A stretch of DNA of 64,000 nt from Candidatus Kryptonium sp. (lineage in GTDB: Bacteria > Bacteroidota > Ignavibacteria > Kryptoniales > Kryptoniaceae): assembly GCA_025060635.1 (NCBI GenBank), contig JANXBN010000002.1, forward strand, positions 62,001-126,000, read 5' to 3'. Under the pieces are notes generated by a model. That model was not told the origin of the DNA. It searched no databases and saw only the letters and a list, made by a program, of their open reading frames with translations. Shown here one piece after another: positions 8,802 through 19,148 of this stretch. Both the position numbers and the translations under genes were made by a program. Position 1 is the stretch's first letter. Each line of letters starts with the position of its first letter.

Positions 8802-11800
8802 TTATGCCCCAATTGAAATGTTAAGATCAATTCCAACTTCGTTTATAGTTGAGCCTGGTATAAATGTGCTTCTTGAATCTGATTTTGATTTCGTCATCCG
8901 ATAGAACAATGAACCTGTGACGCGAGTGCTTAACATATAGCGGAATCTTAACTCCATCGTTGTCCTCAAGATCCCATCCAATGGCAACGCTTCAGAAAGA
9001 TTTCGCGCTTGATATGTCTTTCTTGAGTTTTTGGATGATGAATAAGTAAATGTTATATCAACATCGTTTTTGAGCGAAAGTCCAAAAATCGGTAAATTGA
9101 AACCACGCTTTGAATAATTAAAGTTGATAGCGATTTCTCTCCTAAATGTCTCAACGATCGCTTTCGCAGAAAAGTTGAGGTCATAATTAGTTGATGTGAT
9201 GTATCTGAAACCGCCCGTTAGATTTCCCCGCCATAGTGGCTTAAAGGTAATGTTAAGTCCGATGAGTGGATTGAAATCATATCCAGCCCTTTCACCTTCA
9301 AATGTTTGCCCCTGTCCGATGAAACTCCTCCATCTTTTTTCAAAGTTAGAAGTATACGCATGTTCAAGGGAAACGCGCGTCGCAAATGATTGAAAGAGCG
9401 ATAATCTTTCAAGTCCGTCCCATCTTAACCTCCAGTTGACTCGTGGGAAAAATCCGCCGAAAAGTTTGCTCAAAAGTGGCAATGTTTCAAAACCTTCTTC
9501 AAAAGCTTGTGCGAGCTTTTCGTCATCGCTTCGTTTATCTTTTGGATCAAGTTTGAGTTCGGAGTATTTTGATGCAACGGATTTCATCCCACTTTTGAAA
9601 ACACTAAATATGAAAACTGGTGGTAGTGTGAAGAACGAGCGACTAATTGATGCAAAACTCGCAAATGAAGCAACCTTTGGAACCCCAAGTGAATCGGTTA
9701 TAATTCTTTGATTTCTTTGATAATTCCATCCAATGTTCCAGCTTAGATCAAGATAAGCACCTTGCCAGAGGGAACGGGATGTGGTTATTGAAATTCTATT
9801 GTTTTGTGTGTAATTATCATCAAGATTTCCGTTCGGAGCTCTTAATCCTGGGGTTTGCTCAAATCCAAAAAATGGAAATCCTTTTTTCGGTGCAAGTTGA
9901 ATTTTCCCGTTTGGATCGGAAACAAGCCCAAGTTGGTAAAGAAGAGATGGACCGTATTCAATTTTATCACTCATAAGCGGAAGCCATGACCATAGATTCC
10001 CCATTCCAGGTCTTTCGCCGTAAAGCCCTGTGTTTATTGATGTGTTTGATTGGGTAAATGTTATTTGAACATTTTCATAATCAAGAAATGGCTTTTTTAT
10101 CAATGTTTTTAAAACATCTTTCAATGACAAAGTTGAAGGTTTTTGCGATGTATCTTTTTGAGTTTCAACAGCACGACCCCGACCACGACCAATGTTCGTT
10201 TCCTCTCCAAACCACGAGTCAACAAGAGATTTTAATCTGAATGATAATCCAAAATTTAAATTCGTTGAATATCCTGCGCTTCTACCAAGATCCCTCTGTT
10301 GGAAATTATTTTGCCATCTATACGCGGATGAATAGCTAAAATTTAAGTTGAGATATTTGTTTATGCCAAGTATAGGTGGAATTCGTGGATTTGTCCCTAT
10401 GCTTATTTGTTGCGATAGTGTTGATGTTCTGCCAAAATTAATGAGTCCATCTTTGAAGAAAATATCGTCAAGGATTTCGGAAGTGCTTCTTTGTCTGCCA
10501 AGCGAATCAGTTTCAAGGTGAACTAAACTGCTTCCGATGTCAACTTGATATCTCAATGATGGATTTATTAAACCATTGTTTGAAAATCTCCAATCAAAAG
10601 AGAAACCTCTTTGTGCGTTAAAAACTCGTGTTGTCGGTTCAAATGTCGCTTTCGTCCTGAATTTTCTATTGTCATGTCCTCTGTCAAATCGCATCGTTCC
10701 TGAAAAGTTGGATGGTGTAAGCTGAATTTCCCAATCTTTATATGCGTCAAGTAATGGAACTCCAGCGAAAAGCGATTTAAAAGGTTTAAGAATTACTGGT
10801 CTTATGCTTGTTGAATAATTCGCTTGAAAGTTGAAATTCCATCTTTTGTTTATTTCGGTGTTTATGTCTCTAAAGCTTGAGCGATTGAAGTTAAAGCCCA
10901 TGTCTATTTTGTTTATTATGTCCCTGACATACCATTTTTGCGAGTTTATTTCAAAGTTAAGTGAAGGGATAGCCCAAGTTTCTGAGACATTTATTTGTTG
11001 AATGACAGATAGCAAACTATCAGCTTTTCTATCCGCTTCTTCCTTTGTTCCGCCGTTTTCAATGACCATTTGCCTCAAACGATTTGCAGCTTCTACCGCA
11101 AGTATATCTTTGCCAGGGATATATTTCGGAATTCCGATGTTTTCAGCTCTTGAATATGTAAATGGGATTCTGATAGATGAGCTCAACGATGTTGGGAGAA
11201 TTTTTTCAAGATTAAGAGTTGTCGCTATTGACCAATTTGTTGATAAAACACGAGCGAAGGAATTAACAAATTTATCGGATAATCCTCTAAACTCGGGACT
11301 TCTTCTTGCAATTCCAAAATTGAGGCTCATAAGTTCAGGGACATTAAGTTGTGCGGATAAGTTATATGCCCAGCCAAGTGCGTCGTTTGCTTTCAGAAGG
11401 CGAAGTTCATTTACCCAAACATCGCCAGAAAGCAAGATTGGTCCTTTGCTTTTAGGATTTGTAACGCCAATTGCAATGAATGTGACATTTGTTAAAGATG
11501 GATTTCCCTTAAGCCAATAAGTCGCTCCTGGAGGTCCATCTGGCACGGGGGTTCTTTTTACTGGTTGATTTACCGAGTCACGAGCTTGTTTTAAAGCAGT
11601 AAGATGATCAAAAACAATTTGAATATTATTCCTTGTATCCCAATCTGGCCATATCGGCTGACGATATTCATAATAATTTGAAGTGTCTGTTCCAATCCAT
11701 ACAAAAACTTCAGCTGAATAATCAGTCGTATCTCTAAAGTAGAAGTTTCTGTCTCCATGAACGAAGAGTCGCATAATTTTATAGTTGAAAAGATCAAGTC

Positions 11801-14800
11801 GTTGTGGAAATCTTCTCATTGCGAAGCGAAGGGTATCATCTGGTAAGTTGCGGATTATAAAGGCAAGTGATTGTTCATTTCCTTCAATTTGTTGATCTGG
11901 TCTTGTTCTATCTCTTGGTCTTTGTACGCCCGGAGGTGGAGTATAACCTGGATTATCTTCAACGCTTACGACGGTAACTTTGAAAATTTCATCGTTTTTG
12001 ACAAGCTCTTCCCAATAATTTCCAACAAGATTAAATTCGGCAATTCTAATCATTGAGGTATTATCAAAGCCAGTAAACCAGACTCTTACAAACTCAATAA
12101 GTGTGAAGCTTGGATTTCCAACTATGCGAGTGTAAGATGAAAGTGGAATTTTGAGCTGATACCATCCATTTGAGCCACCACCAGCTATGTATGGATTATT
12201 TACGGTGTCAAGAGGAATTTCATATTCAAAATAGTTATTTACAAGGTCAAGTATGTGATTTCGGTTAAGGTCTTCTTGGTTTGGTTCTGGATAAAAGTTT
12301 CTATTTCCTTCAGTTCCATTTCTCATTAGAAAATTTGAATAGTCAAAATTGTCTTGGCTTGGGTCATCCCCGAGGTATGGGTATCTTGCTTTTTCTTCCT
12401 GATCTGTCATTCCATCAAGTCCAACATCTTCTTCGGGTTCAAGCCGGTAGTTGCCGTTTTTATCCTCTGTGTCAAGTTTTCTGTTTGGTATAACTTCTTC
12501 AGAGATTTGTCCGAGGTTTATTAACATTTTTGCGTTTGGTCCGGGATTTCCTATGATTTTGAACCAAATCTCAATGAATGTTATGTTCTCTGTTGTTAGG
12601 TCTGTGGAGAAGTATGGAAGAACTCGCATCATTCCTGCCCAATTTTGGCGAGGGAAATTCTTGATTGAGTCCCATCTATTGGTATAATTGTATTGACCGC
12701 GACGATCGGGGAAAAATTGAATGTCAAGTGGAGTTATAAATTGTTCCTCTTGTGCGACTCTTTTTTGTGGCCATACTTCGGTTATTCTAACGGATTGAGG
12801 TATATTAAACCAAGCAAGGTATGCTTTTCTTTGAACTTTTACCGAATCTGAGATCGCTTCTTTTCTGTTTTCTCCAAGCAAAGGCATAAGAGCAGGGGGG
12901 CTTGAGAAATGCCAATGGCTTGAAATTAAACTAAATGAAATAAGTCTTTTTGAGCCCTCAAAATCGTCAATATATACAATGCTTTCTTTATTATCACCAG
13001 CTATTGTGCTTTTTCTCGTATTAGGATCAGCAATTATAAAAGCTGATTCACCGCGAAGTGAGAACAATGCATCTTGCTTCGCTTGGTAGCCTGGAAGTAT
13101 GTTGAACATCTCGGAAAGTTTAAACGAATTAAATCTCGTTGAGAAGTCAACACCAAGCATTGTATTACTTATTGGCTCCTCACCTAATCTAACTTTATCG
13201 CTTAGGCTTTGTTGCGCATAGTTCATAAGTGTGAAGCCAAATTTCGTGTTCTCGCTTATATCAATATCTCCGCGAGCCCCAAGCATTGTCTTTGATGCGA
13301 AGGAGAAGAGATCGTTCGTTTCGTATTTTATTCTTAAGTTCGCCCCCGGGAGCAAAGCCTCACGATTTGTAATTGTCAACTGTCCAAGTATATAATCAAC
13401 TCTGTAATCAACGCCTTCGGTGAGCCGTCTATCGTTTAAGTAAACTTGCACGCTTCCTTCCGCTACATTAAAACCAAGGTTATAAGTTGCTTGGATATCG
13501 CTTGTTAATTTTGCTGAAATTACGAACTTTGAAGATTTGGCTGTGTTGTTTTTCGCTGCGACTTGGTTTGTGTCGTAAATATCATCATAGGCGATTGAGT
13601 TTATAAATTCATCGCTTTTGTCGGGGAAGATCTTTTTAAGTGTTTCTTTACTGAATGGCTTAAGATATGGGAATATGATCTCACCTCTTGTTGGATTAAT
13701 GGTTTGATCTGAGAAGTCAAATTTGTTGTCCGAGCCAGTGGAGCCATCTTCAGTATATTTGTCAAAGCCAAAAGCTTTGAGAAGATTTACTCCTTCAATG
13801 TCCTCTCTTTCTTCTTGGTCGGGGCTTGGTTTATAAAGAAGTTTAAGCTCAAATCCTTCTTTTTTTATGTTTCTTGCTCCACCAAGAGGATAGATGTTTC
13901 TTAATTGCAAAGCCCATGCTTTTTTAAACGATGGTTGAGGTGATCTTGGTCTTACAAGTTTTAGGATAAGTGTCGCTGCAGTGTCAGTCAGAGAGTTGAC
14001 AAAATCTCCATAAACTGTATCATCGCTTGCAAGTTGTGTTGGACCTTCAATTCTGTATGCAATTGCGAGCGCCTGATTATCTTGAATTTCCATGTTAAGC
14101 GAGATAACTCCAATGTCTGCGTTAATTGTGTAATCCTTACCTTGTTCAAGTTTTCTAAAGAGCCCAACTTCTATTCTACCTGGATCGCTTTGAAGAACTT
14201 GCGTCCTTAAGCTATCGTAGTATGCTCTGTTTGTTATGGGTGGGAGATTTATGTCAGCAACGACAAAACGCGTTAGCCCAGGTTCTGGTCTTTCAAGTTG
14301 GGAGATCCACACTTCTATATCTTTGACCTGCAGTTCTGGAGCAACTCTTAAAGGCGGGCTGTTTTGATAGTATGGTTCATATGTCCGTATGTATTTTTCG
14401 TCAATAAAATAGTGCTTTTGTGAATATTGGTAGAGGAAAACTTTGGTTTCTTGAGTTTGAGCTCCGCCAGTTAAAACTCTCTCTTGAGATTCACCTTTTT
14501 TCTGGCTTGCTATTGTTGTGAGCTTAAGGGGACCAATTTGCAAGTTTGATTTTATGCCGAAAAGCGCTTGGCTGCTTCCGATTAACGCTGATGGAGTTTG
14601 AAGAGAAACATTCCCAGCTTCAATGCTTTGTATCACTTCATCGTCATAACCTTTATATCTTATTTTAAGTTGATTTTCAAACTCAAATTGTCTTTGCGTG
14701 TTCCAATCGGCTGTTATGTTGAGTTTATCTCCGATTGTTCCGCCAACATTTATCTGGACTTGTTGATTAAAATCTGGCTCATTTCTAACGCTACCAAGTC

Positions 14801-15410
14801 GTGAGACGATAAGTTGTTCTGTTTTCTCGTTTCGCCAAGCTCCTGTTATATCTACTGCGCCTGAGATATGAAGATTTATGATTGGGGGACCAAATATGCT
14901 TAAAATTGGATTTGCTGGAACTGGTATTTGGATATTTGTTATGCTACCGAAGAGTCGTTCAATATCGTCTTTTTCTTCTTTTCTTTCGTATCTTTGTGCA
15001 ATTTCAGTCCAAGATTTCCTTCTATTTTCTTCAAGGCGATGCTGGATATATTTCTCAAGTGGGATAACAAGTGGGAATGTGCGTTCTGTGCCAGCGATTT
15101 TTTCAACTACTTTGACAAACCTGCCTGTTGAATCAATTGAAACCTCACGAGTAACCAAGTTTGAAGGCGCAAAAAGCAATGGATGGGGTTTAGAAGAAGT
15201 TAGTTGGATATAAGATTTAAGTTTAAATTTTTTGTTGAAAATTTTTAAGCGGGCTGTAGAATCAATCTCGGTTGAATCAACGCTGATTAAAGTAGTATCA
15301 GATGGGAATAATTTATCCTGTGCGATATGGTTAAAGTTTTGCTTGGGATTCTCTGCAAGCAATAAAAGGTGCAAAGACATAAATAAAATTACATAAACTC
15401 TTGAAATCAT
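8802..15410 (-). CDS. sprA: T9SS outer-membrane translocon SprA (Sov)
   Basis: A 2,202-residue giant outer-membrane protein. In Flavobacterium and Porphyromonas SprA/Sov forms the 36-strand barrel through which type IX cargo leaves the cell. There is an N-terminal signal peptide (ISRVYVILFMSLHLLLLA). The body contains repeated aromatic beta-strand segments and the motility-related SprA-N elements, such as LEQGKDYTINADIGVISLN near residue 440 and LTEGVDYRVDYILGQLTI near residue 680. A C-terminal run of alternating hydrophobic strands fits a barrel. The gene is intact in one frame and slightly shorter than the roughly 2,400-residue flavobacterial proteins. It is the first gene of a run with pyk and queC and has a good candidate promoter. 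T9SS cargo appears at 46631-48301. Confidence 0.93.
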   Translation of the reverse strand: MISRVYVILFMSLHLLLLAENPKQNFNHIAQDKLFPSDTTLISVDSTEIDSTARLKIFNKKFKLKSYIQLTSSKPHPLLFAPSNLVTREVSIDSTGRFVKVVEKIAGTERTFPLVIPLEKYIQHRLEENRRKSWTEIAQRYERKEEKDDIERLFGSITNIQIPVPANPILSIFGPPIINLHISGAVDITGAWRNEKTEQLIVSRLGSVRNEPDFNQQVQINVGGTIGDKLNITADWNTQRQFEFENQLKIRYKGYDDEVIQSIEAGNVSLQTPSALIGSSQALFGIKSNLQIGPLKLTTIASQKKGESQERVLTGGAQTQETKVFLYQYSQKHYFIDEKYIRTYEPYYQNSPPLRVAPELQVKDIEVWISQLERPEPGLTRFVVADINLPPITNRAYYDSLRTQVLQSDPGRIEVGLFRKLEQGKDYTINADIGVISLNMEIQDNQALAIAYRIEGPTQLASDDTVYGDFVNSLTDTAATLILKLVRPRSPQPSFKKAWALQLRNIYPLGGARNIKKEGFELKLLYKPSPDQEEREDIEGVNLLKAFGFDKYTEDGSTGSDNKFDFSDQTINPTRGEIIFPYLKPFSKETLKKIFPDKSDEFINSIAYDDIYDTNQVAAKNNTAKSSKFVISAKLTSDIQATYNLGFNVAEGSVQVYLNDRRLTEGVDYRVDYILGQLTITNREALLPGANLRIKYETNDLFSFASKTMLGARGDIDISENTKFGFTLMNYAQQSLSDKVRLGEEPISNTMLGVDFSTRFNSFKLSEMFNILPGYQAKQDALFSLRGESAFIIADPNTRKSTIAGDNKESIVYIDDFEGSKRLISFSLISSHWHFSSPPALMPLLGENRKEAISDSVKVQRKAYLAWFNIPQSVRITEVWPQKRVAQEEQFITPLDIQFFPDRRGQYNYTNRWDSIKNFPRQNWAGMMRVLPYFSTDLTTENITFIEIWFKIIGNPGPNAKMLINLGQISEEVIPNRKLDTEDKNGNYRLEPEEDVGLDGMTDQEEKARYPYLGDDPSQDNFDYSNFLMRNGTEGNRNFYPEPNQEDLNRNHILDLVNNYFEYEIPLDTVNNPYIAGGGSNGWYQLKIPLSSYTRIVGNPSFTLIEFVRVWFTGFDNTSMIRIAEFNLVGNYWEELVKNDEIFKVTVVSVEDNPGYTPPPGVQRPRDRTRPDQQIEGNEQSLAFIIRNLPDDTLRFAMRRFPQRLDLFNYKIMRLFVHGDRNFYFRDTTDYSAEVFVWIGTDTSNYYEYRQPIWPDWDTRNNIQIVFDHLTALKQARDSVNQPVKRTPVPDGPPGATYWLKGNPSLTNVTFIAIGVTNPKSKGPILLSGDVWVNELRLLKANDALGWAYNLSAQLNVPELMSLNFGIARRSPEFRGLSDKFVNSFARVLSTNWSIATTLNLEKILPTSLSSSIRIPFTYSRAENIGIPKYIPGKDILAVEAANRLRQMVIENGGTKEEADRKADSLLSVIQQINVSETWAIPSLNFEINSQKWYVRDIINKIDMGFNFNRSSFRDINTEINKRWNFNFQANYSTSIRPVILKPFKSLFAGVPLLDAYKDWEIQLTPSNFSGTMRFDRGHDNRKFRTKATFEPTTRVFNAQRGFSFDWRFSNNGLINPSLRYQVDIGSSLVHLETDSLGRQRSTSEILDDIFFKDGLINFGRTSTLSQQISIGTNPRIPPILGINKYLNLNFSYSSAYRWQNNFQQRDLGRSAGYSTNLNFGLSFRLKSLVDSWFGEETNIGRGRGRAVETQKDTSQKPSTLSLKDVLKTLIKKPFLDYENVQITFTQSNTSINTGLYGERPGMGNLWSWLPLMSDKIEYGPSLLYQLGLVSDPNGKIQLAPKKGFPFFGFEQTPGLRAPNGNLDDNYTQNNRISITTSRSLWQGAYLDLSWNIGWNYQRNQRIITDSLGVPKVASFASFASISRSFFTLPPVFIFSVFKSGMKSVASKYSELKLDPKDKRSDDEKLAQAFEEGFETLPLLSKLFGGFFPRVNWRLRWDGLERLSLFQSFATRVSLEHAYTSNFEKRWRSFIGQGQTFEGERAGYDFNPLIGLNITFKPLWRGNLTGGFRYITSTNYDLNFSAKAIVETFRREIAINFNYSKRGFNLPIFGLSLKNDVDITFTYSSSKNSRKTYQARNLSEALPLDGILRTTMELRFRYMLSTRVTGSLFYRMTKSKSDSRSTFIPGSTINEVGIDLNISIGA

Positions 15411-15490
15411 ACGACAATTTGCCTGCGATTATGTTTAACAGCGTAGCAATCAGCTATGTTCAACCTTTTAAGTTTGTTTTCAACTACTTA

Positions 15491-15519
15491 AAGATAAAAT
15501 TTTAAAACTTCAATTTCAA
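15491..15519 (-). promoter_or_regulatory. Candidate promoter of sprA-pyk-queC
   Basis: On the minus strand TTGAAA (519-514 of the 15 kb region) and TATCTT (496-491) are separated by exactly 17 bases and lie about 80 bases before the sprA ATG. Confidence 0.5.
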
Positions 15520-15686
15520 CTTTTGGATGAATCGCCGTAATAGTAAACAAAGCCGAAAAATTTTTCCTACCACCTGTTTAAGTTATTTTCCAACTTGTGT
15601 CTACTCAAAATTGAGTCTCCAAACTATTGGAATTGAGAAGATTTTTCATTAAGTTTTTAGCAAAAGAACTTATTGGATTGTGTCTT

Positions 15687-16036
15687 ATGAAAAGGGTTAT
15701 TTGGTGTATTGGATGTCTTTTATTTATAACAACTTTATTCACGCAATATATGGGACAACACTTATATTCCGATGAGGTTCGTTTCTGAGACTTTACAACG
15801 CTGGGTGAAATAAGATTCAAAGAACGTAGTTCCAGATATTTTCCAAAAAAGCCGTTTTATATCAGATTTAACAGGGCAAATGAATTTGAAGGTTGGCGAA
15901 GAATGGGATTCAATGCAATGTAGCGGGATTAAATTATGTAAATTTTGATGCCGATAATTTATCAAGCGGAGTTTATTTTTATTGTTTAATAACACCTAAG
16001 AAAGTGTTTGCAGGTAAAATGGTGCTTTTAAAATAA
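15687..16036 (+). pseudogene. Remnant of a T9SS-exported protein gene (signal peptide plus broken sorting domain)
   Basis: An ATG at 15687 opens a signal-peptide-like stretch MKRVIWCIGCLLFITTLF that stops at 15788. About 80 bases later one frame reads ISDLTGQMNLKV; near 15900 the homology shifts frame and continues as VNFDADNLSSGVYFYCL then KMVLLK, ending at the TAA of 16034-16036. DLTGQ, NLSSGVYFY and the final KMVLLK are the hallmarks of a type A T9SS C-terminal sorting domain. The body that should separate signal peptide and sorting domain is missing, so the gene is decayed by deletion and frameshift. Bases 15520-15686 before it show nothing else recognisable. It ends 14 bases before the next gene. 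Confidence 0.65.
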
Positions 16037-16050
16037 AAAACTTACCTTTG

Positions 16051-18057
16051 ATGTTGAAAAGAATTCTTATCTTGATGCTCACCTTAAATATCTTAGTTAA
16101 ATCTGAACGTATTTCGTTCACCAAGTTTGGATATTCCGATGTTGTACTTCAAGGTCCTTCTCCAGTTGCAACTTGGTTTTTGAAAGTTGGACGAAATTTA
16201 AATCCCGCTTTAAGTTATATTCTCATAAACATTGATGCATCCCCAGTTCTTGATATGAAAAATTCTTTCCTGACATTTGTTGTTTGGGATAAACCTGTAT
16301 TAAGCGTTAGGTTGAGCCAAGTAGAACGGCAAATTAGGATTCCTCTTGATAAAGTTGATTTTGGTTTTTCTGACTTCATCAAACTTGAAGTATATGGGTC
16401 TTTAAAGATAAGTGACGATCGGTGCAAGGACATTGAGAGCGGGGGGCTTTATGTTACAATTGAAAAAACATCATACATTGAAGCATTTTATTTTGCTGGT
16501 AAAAAAATGAGACCAGGTATATATGACTACATTGATTATTTCAACGCAGGAGGTTTTATTATTATTCCAGATAGCTTAAGTGTAGCGGAAATAGAAGGAT
16601 ACATATGGGTCTATTCTTTTTTGAGAGAGAAAACAGGCTCTGACTTTGGGTTAGCGACTTTTAAAACTTTGCCCGATACCACCACAAATCTCGTTATTAT
16701 ATCCAGATTTGATAAGCTTCCCGAGGGATTTAAAAACCTTATCAATGGTAAATTTTTAAAAGACGATGGATTATTATATTTATTCACAAGTAAGGAAGGA
16801 AAAATTGAGAGGAAAATTTTATTTCTGATTGGCTTCAGCGACGAAGGATTAAGAAAAGCGTTAAAAGCATTTTTAAACCCCGATGTTATTTCTTCTTCCT
16901 TCAACTCGTTTCTTCTGGTTCGCGAGGCAGTAGAATTACCGAGCTTAAAACCTTTGCTTCCACCGTTTAAAATCAGCTTTAAAGATCTTGGTTTTTCGAG
17001 CACGCGCCTTGAAGGTATTGGGAATCTTGGAATGAACTATTCTTTTAGATTGTCTGATTTTGGAGTTTTACCAAATGAAATAGAATTTAACATATCCGCT
17101 GTTTACTCACCAGTTATTAAAAGAGAGGAAAGAGCCTTCTTCAATGTCTATTTCAATGGCACGCTAGTTGAAAGCAAGAGATTATCTGAAGAGGGCAGGG
17201 TGAATTATAAATTCAAAGTTGATAGATTTAATTTGATGAAGGTAAACACTATAAGAATTGAGTTTGTCTTTTATCCATCCTCTGAAGAATGTAAAAATTC
17301 TTTGTTCAAGTTTTTTGCCAAAGTTGATGATGATAATTCATTTATAGAAGTTAAAGAATCTTATAAACCAGATGAACTAAGTTTTCAATATTTCCCAGGT
17401 GTCTTCGGGTATGGCGAAACAGTTGCAATCATAAGTAAAAAAATCACTATTGAAAAGATGGAAGCATTGGCAAGAATTATTTATGTTGTTAATGCTGGGC
17501 TGAAAAATATGTATTTTTATCCAGCCGTTGTTTATTCTGATCTCGTGGACGAAGAGATTTTAAAAAATTTCAATATTGTTGGTGTGGTTGATCAAGATGA
17601 TAAATTGTTTGAAAAATTTGATAAAATACCTTTAAAACCAAAGCAAGAATTCAGAATTATAAGTGCCGGAACAGCGAGAGTCCTTTATGCGCTGTGGGAT
17701 ACAACTTCTATTGGTGTTGTTCAAATTTTTTATGGTTATGGTGATAATTCCGTTGTGTTGATTACTGGAATGGGATCTAACGCTGACAGAAGAGCCCTTG
17801 ATGTTGCTAAAGCAGTTGAGAAAAATTATGACCTTATATCTGGGAATATTGGGATCGCAGATTATGAAAAAGAATATTTCTTCAGGATTGAAAGCAGGTT
17901 GGTTAGAGTTCAATATGCTGGTGAGAAGACATTTATTGATTATTTCAATGAGTACAAGGTTTTCATCATAGGTTTAGTTTGGTTTATCGTGCTTGCATTT
18001 TTCGTTTATATTTTTATTCGCGGTAAACAACATGCAAAGAGAGTCACCAAAAGATGA
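16051..18057 (+). CDS. BcsB-like exopolysaccharide synthase periplasmic subunit
   Basis: About 668 residues with a signal peptide, a large periplasmic body and one C-terminal membrane helix (about 645-660, FIIGLVWFIVLAFFVYIFI) ending in a basic tail. This is the layout of BcsB, the membrane-anchored partner that guides nascent cellulose from BcsA through the periplasm. The segment FAGKKMRPGIYDYIDYFNAGGFIIIP near residue 150 and the alternating carbohydrate-binding-like and alpha/beta stretches fit BcsB better than any other family I know. It is somewhat shorter than typical BcsB (about 750). An in-frame TTG at 16048 exists, but ATG 16051 is preferred. It overlaps the next gene by 4 bases. The polymer need not be cellulose. 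Confidence 0.75.
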   Translation: MLKRILILMLTLNILVKSERISFTKFGYSDVVLQGPSPVATWFLKVGRNLNPALSYILINIDASPVLDMKNSFLTFVVWDKPVLSVRLSQVERQIRIPLDKVDFGFSDFIKLEVYGSLKISDDRCKDIESGGLYVTIEKTSYIEAFYFAGKKMRPGIYDYIDYFNAGGFIIIPDSLSVAEIEGYIWVYSFLREKTGSDFGLATFKTLPDTTTNLVIISRFDKLPEGFKNLINGKFLKDDGLLYLFTSKEGKIERKILFLIGFSDEGLRKALKAFLNPDVISSSFNSFLLVREAVELPSLKPLLPPFKISFKDLGFSSTRLEGIGNLGMNYSFRLSDFGVLPNEIEFNISAVYSPVIKREERAFFNVYFNGTLVESKRLSEEGRVNYKFKVDRFNLMKVNTIRIEFVFYPSSEECKNSLFKFFAKVDDDNSFIEVKESYKPDELSFQYFPGVFGYGETVAIISKKITIEKMEALARIIYVVNAGLKNMYFYPAVVYSDLVDEEILKNFNIVGVVDQDDKLFEKFDKIPLKPKQEFRIISAGTARVLYALWDTTSIGVVQIFYGYGDNSVVLITGMGSNADRRALDVAKAVEKNYDLISGNIGIADYEKEYFFRIESRLVRVQYAGEKTFIDYFNEYKVFIIGLVWFIVLAFFVYIFIRGKQHAKRVTKR

Positions 18058-19148
18058 AAAAACTTATTTTAATTATCCTCCTTGCACTTCAAAGCTGTTC
18101 AACTATCTATAGGGTTGATATAGATAAAATTCGTGAACTAAAGGTTAGAGCAACTGGTGAGTTAAAAAAACTGATTGAACAGGGATTGCCTTTCCGTCCT
18201 GATGGTTTTTGTTATTCTATTGATCTTGCAGAAATTATGCATATGGCTGTTGAAATAGATGATTCAATTATCTTTAGGCGAGCATATGAGATTATAAAGC
18301 GAAATTATATTATTCGTGATTCCTGGATAGATAGTTCTATCTTGTGGAGGTATAAGCCAGGCTCTGAGATTGAAGCTTCTGGGACAGCTGAAACAATACA
18401 CTGCGCCTATGCAATTTTTCTTGCTTATAAAAAATGGAAGGTAAAGGAATATAAGCAAGTAAGTTATTCGCTTGCAAAGGCATATTTTAAGCATGGATAT
18501 ATGATTGACTCAAATAAATTTCTTGTGAAAAATTACTTTAATTATCAAACAAGAGCACTTTCCGAGAACACTTGGATTATAAATCAAAGACCTGATTTCT
18601 TGATGGCAATCGGGATTGAGAATAATGATGCTCAAATGATTGAAAAGGCACATTTTATGTATAATGCAGTGATGCAATCTTATGTTAAGAATGGTTTTTT
18701 CCACTCAATTTATGATATTGGAATTAGAACTGTCATCCCATCGTCAAATGGATATTACTCTCCGAATGGGATTTTCCCTTTGATTTCCTCAATTGATATT
18801 GGTATTTCAATCTTTCAATTCAACAGTAAACCATCACAACAAATCTTCAAGTTCATTCATGATAACTTTGGAGAATGGAGCGATTATTATGTCTTGGTTA
18901 ATGGGGATTTTAAAGGTTTAGGCTCGGGAGATTTTGCTCTTAGCATACATTCAAAGTTAATTGACTTGTATTTTTTGCTTGGAAAACCATCAAGATACAA
19001 AATGTTAATCCAATATATCGTTGGTGATGTTTTGCCTGAGAAAATTGAAACTATCTTAAAATTAGGTCCACAGAAAGTTAGTTCATTTTATTTTGAATTA
19101 GCGGTTGCTTTAAGAACACTACAAAAACTAAGCGAAGATGCAATTTAG
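18054..19148 (+). CDS. Lipoprotein of the exopolysaccharide locus, possible alpha/alpha-barrel glycosidase-like fold
   Basis: A 364-residue protein with a lipoprotein signal (LQSC, Cys15). The rest is mostly helical, with paired helices separated by Gly/Asn/aromatic-rich loops (EASGTAETIHCAYAIFLAY at residues 105-123; RPDGFCYSIDLAEIMHMAVE near 43-62; SSNGYYSPNGIFPLIS near 225-240). This resembles six-hairpin glycosidases such as GH8, whose members include the BcsZ cellulase found in cellulose operons, but I cannot identify a confident catalytic pair. Its start overlaps the BcsB-like stop (ATGA) and its end overlaps the next gene by 11 bases, so it is translationally coupled. A role in trimming or binding the exported polymer is inference. 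Confidence 0.6.
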   Translation: MKKLILIILLALQSCSTIYRVDIDKIRELKVRATGELKKLIEQGLPFRPDGFCYSIDLAEIMHMAVEIDDSIIFRRAYEIIKRNYIIRDSWIDSSILWRYKPGSEIEASGTAETIHCAYAIFLAYKKWKVKEYKQVSYSLAKAYFKHGYMIDSNKFLVKNYFNYQTRALSENTWIINQRPDFLMAIGIENNDAQMIEKAHFMYNAVMQSYVKNGFFHSIYDIGIRTVIPSSNGYYSPNGIFPLISSIDIGISIFQFNSKPSQQIFKFIHDNFGEWSDYYVLVNGDFKGLGSGDFALSIHSKLIDLYFLLGKPSRYKMLIQYIVGDVLPEKIETILKLGPQKVSSFYFELAVALRTLQKLSEDAI

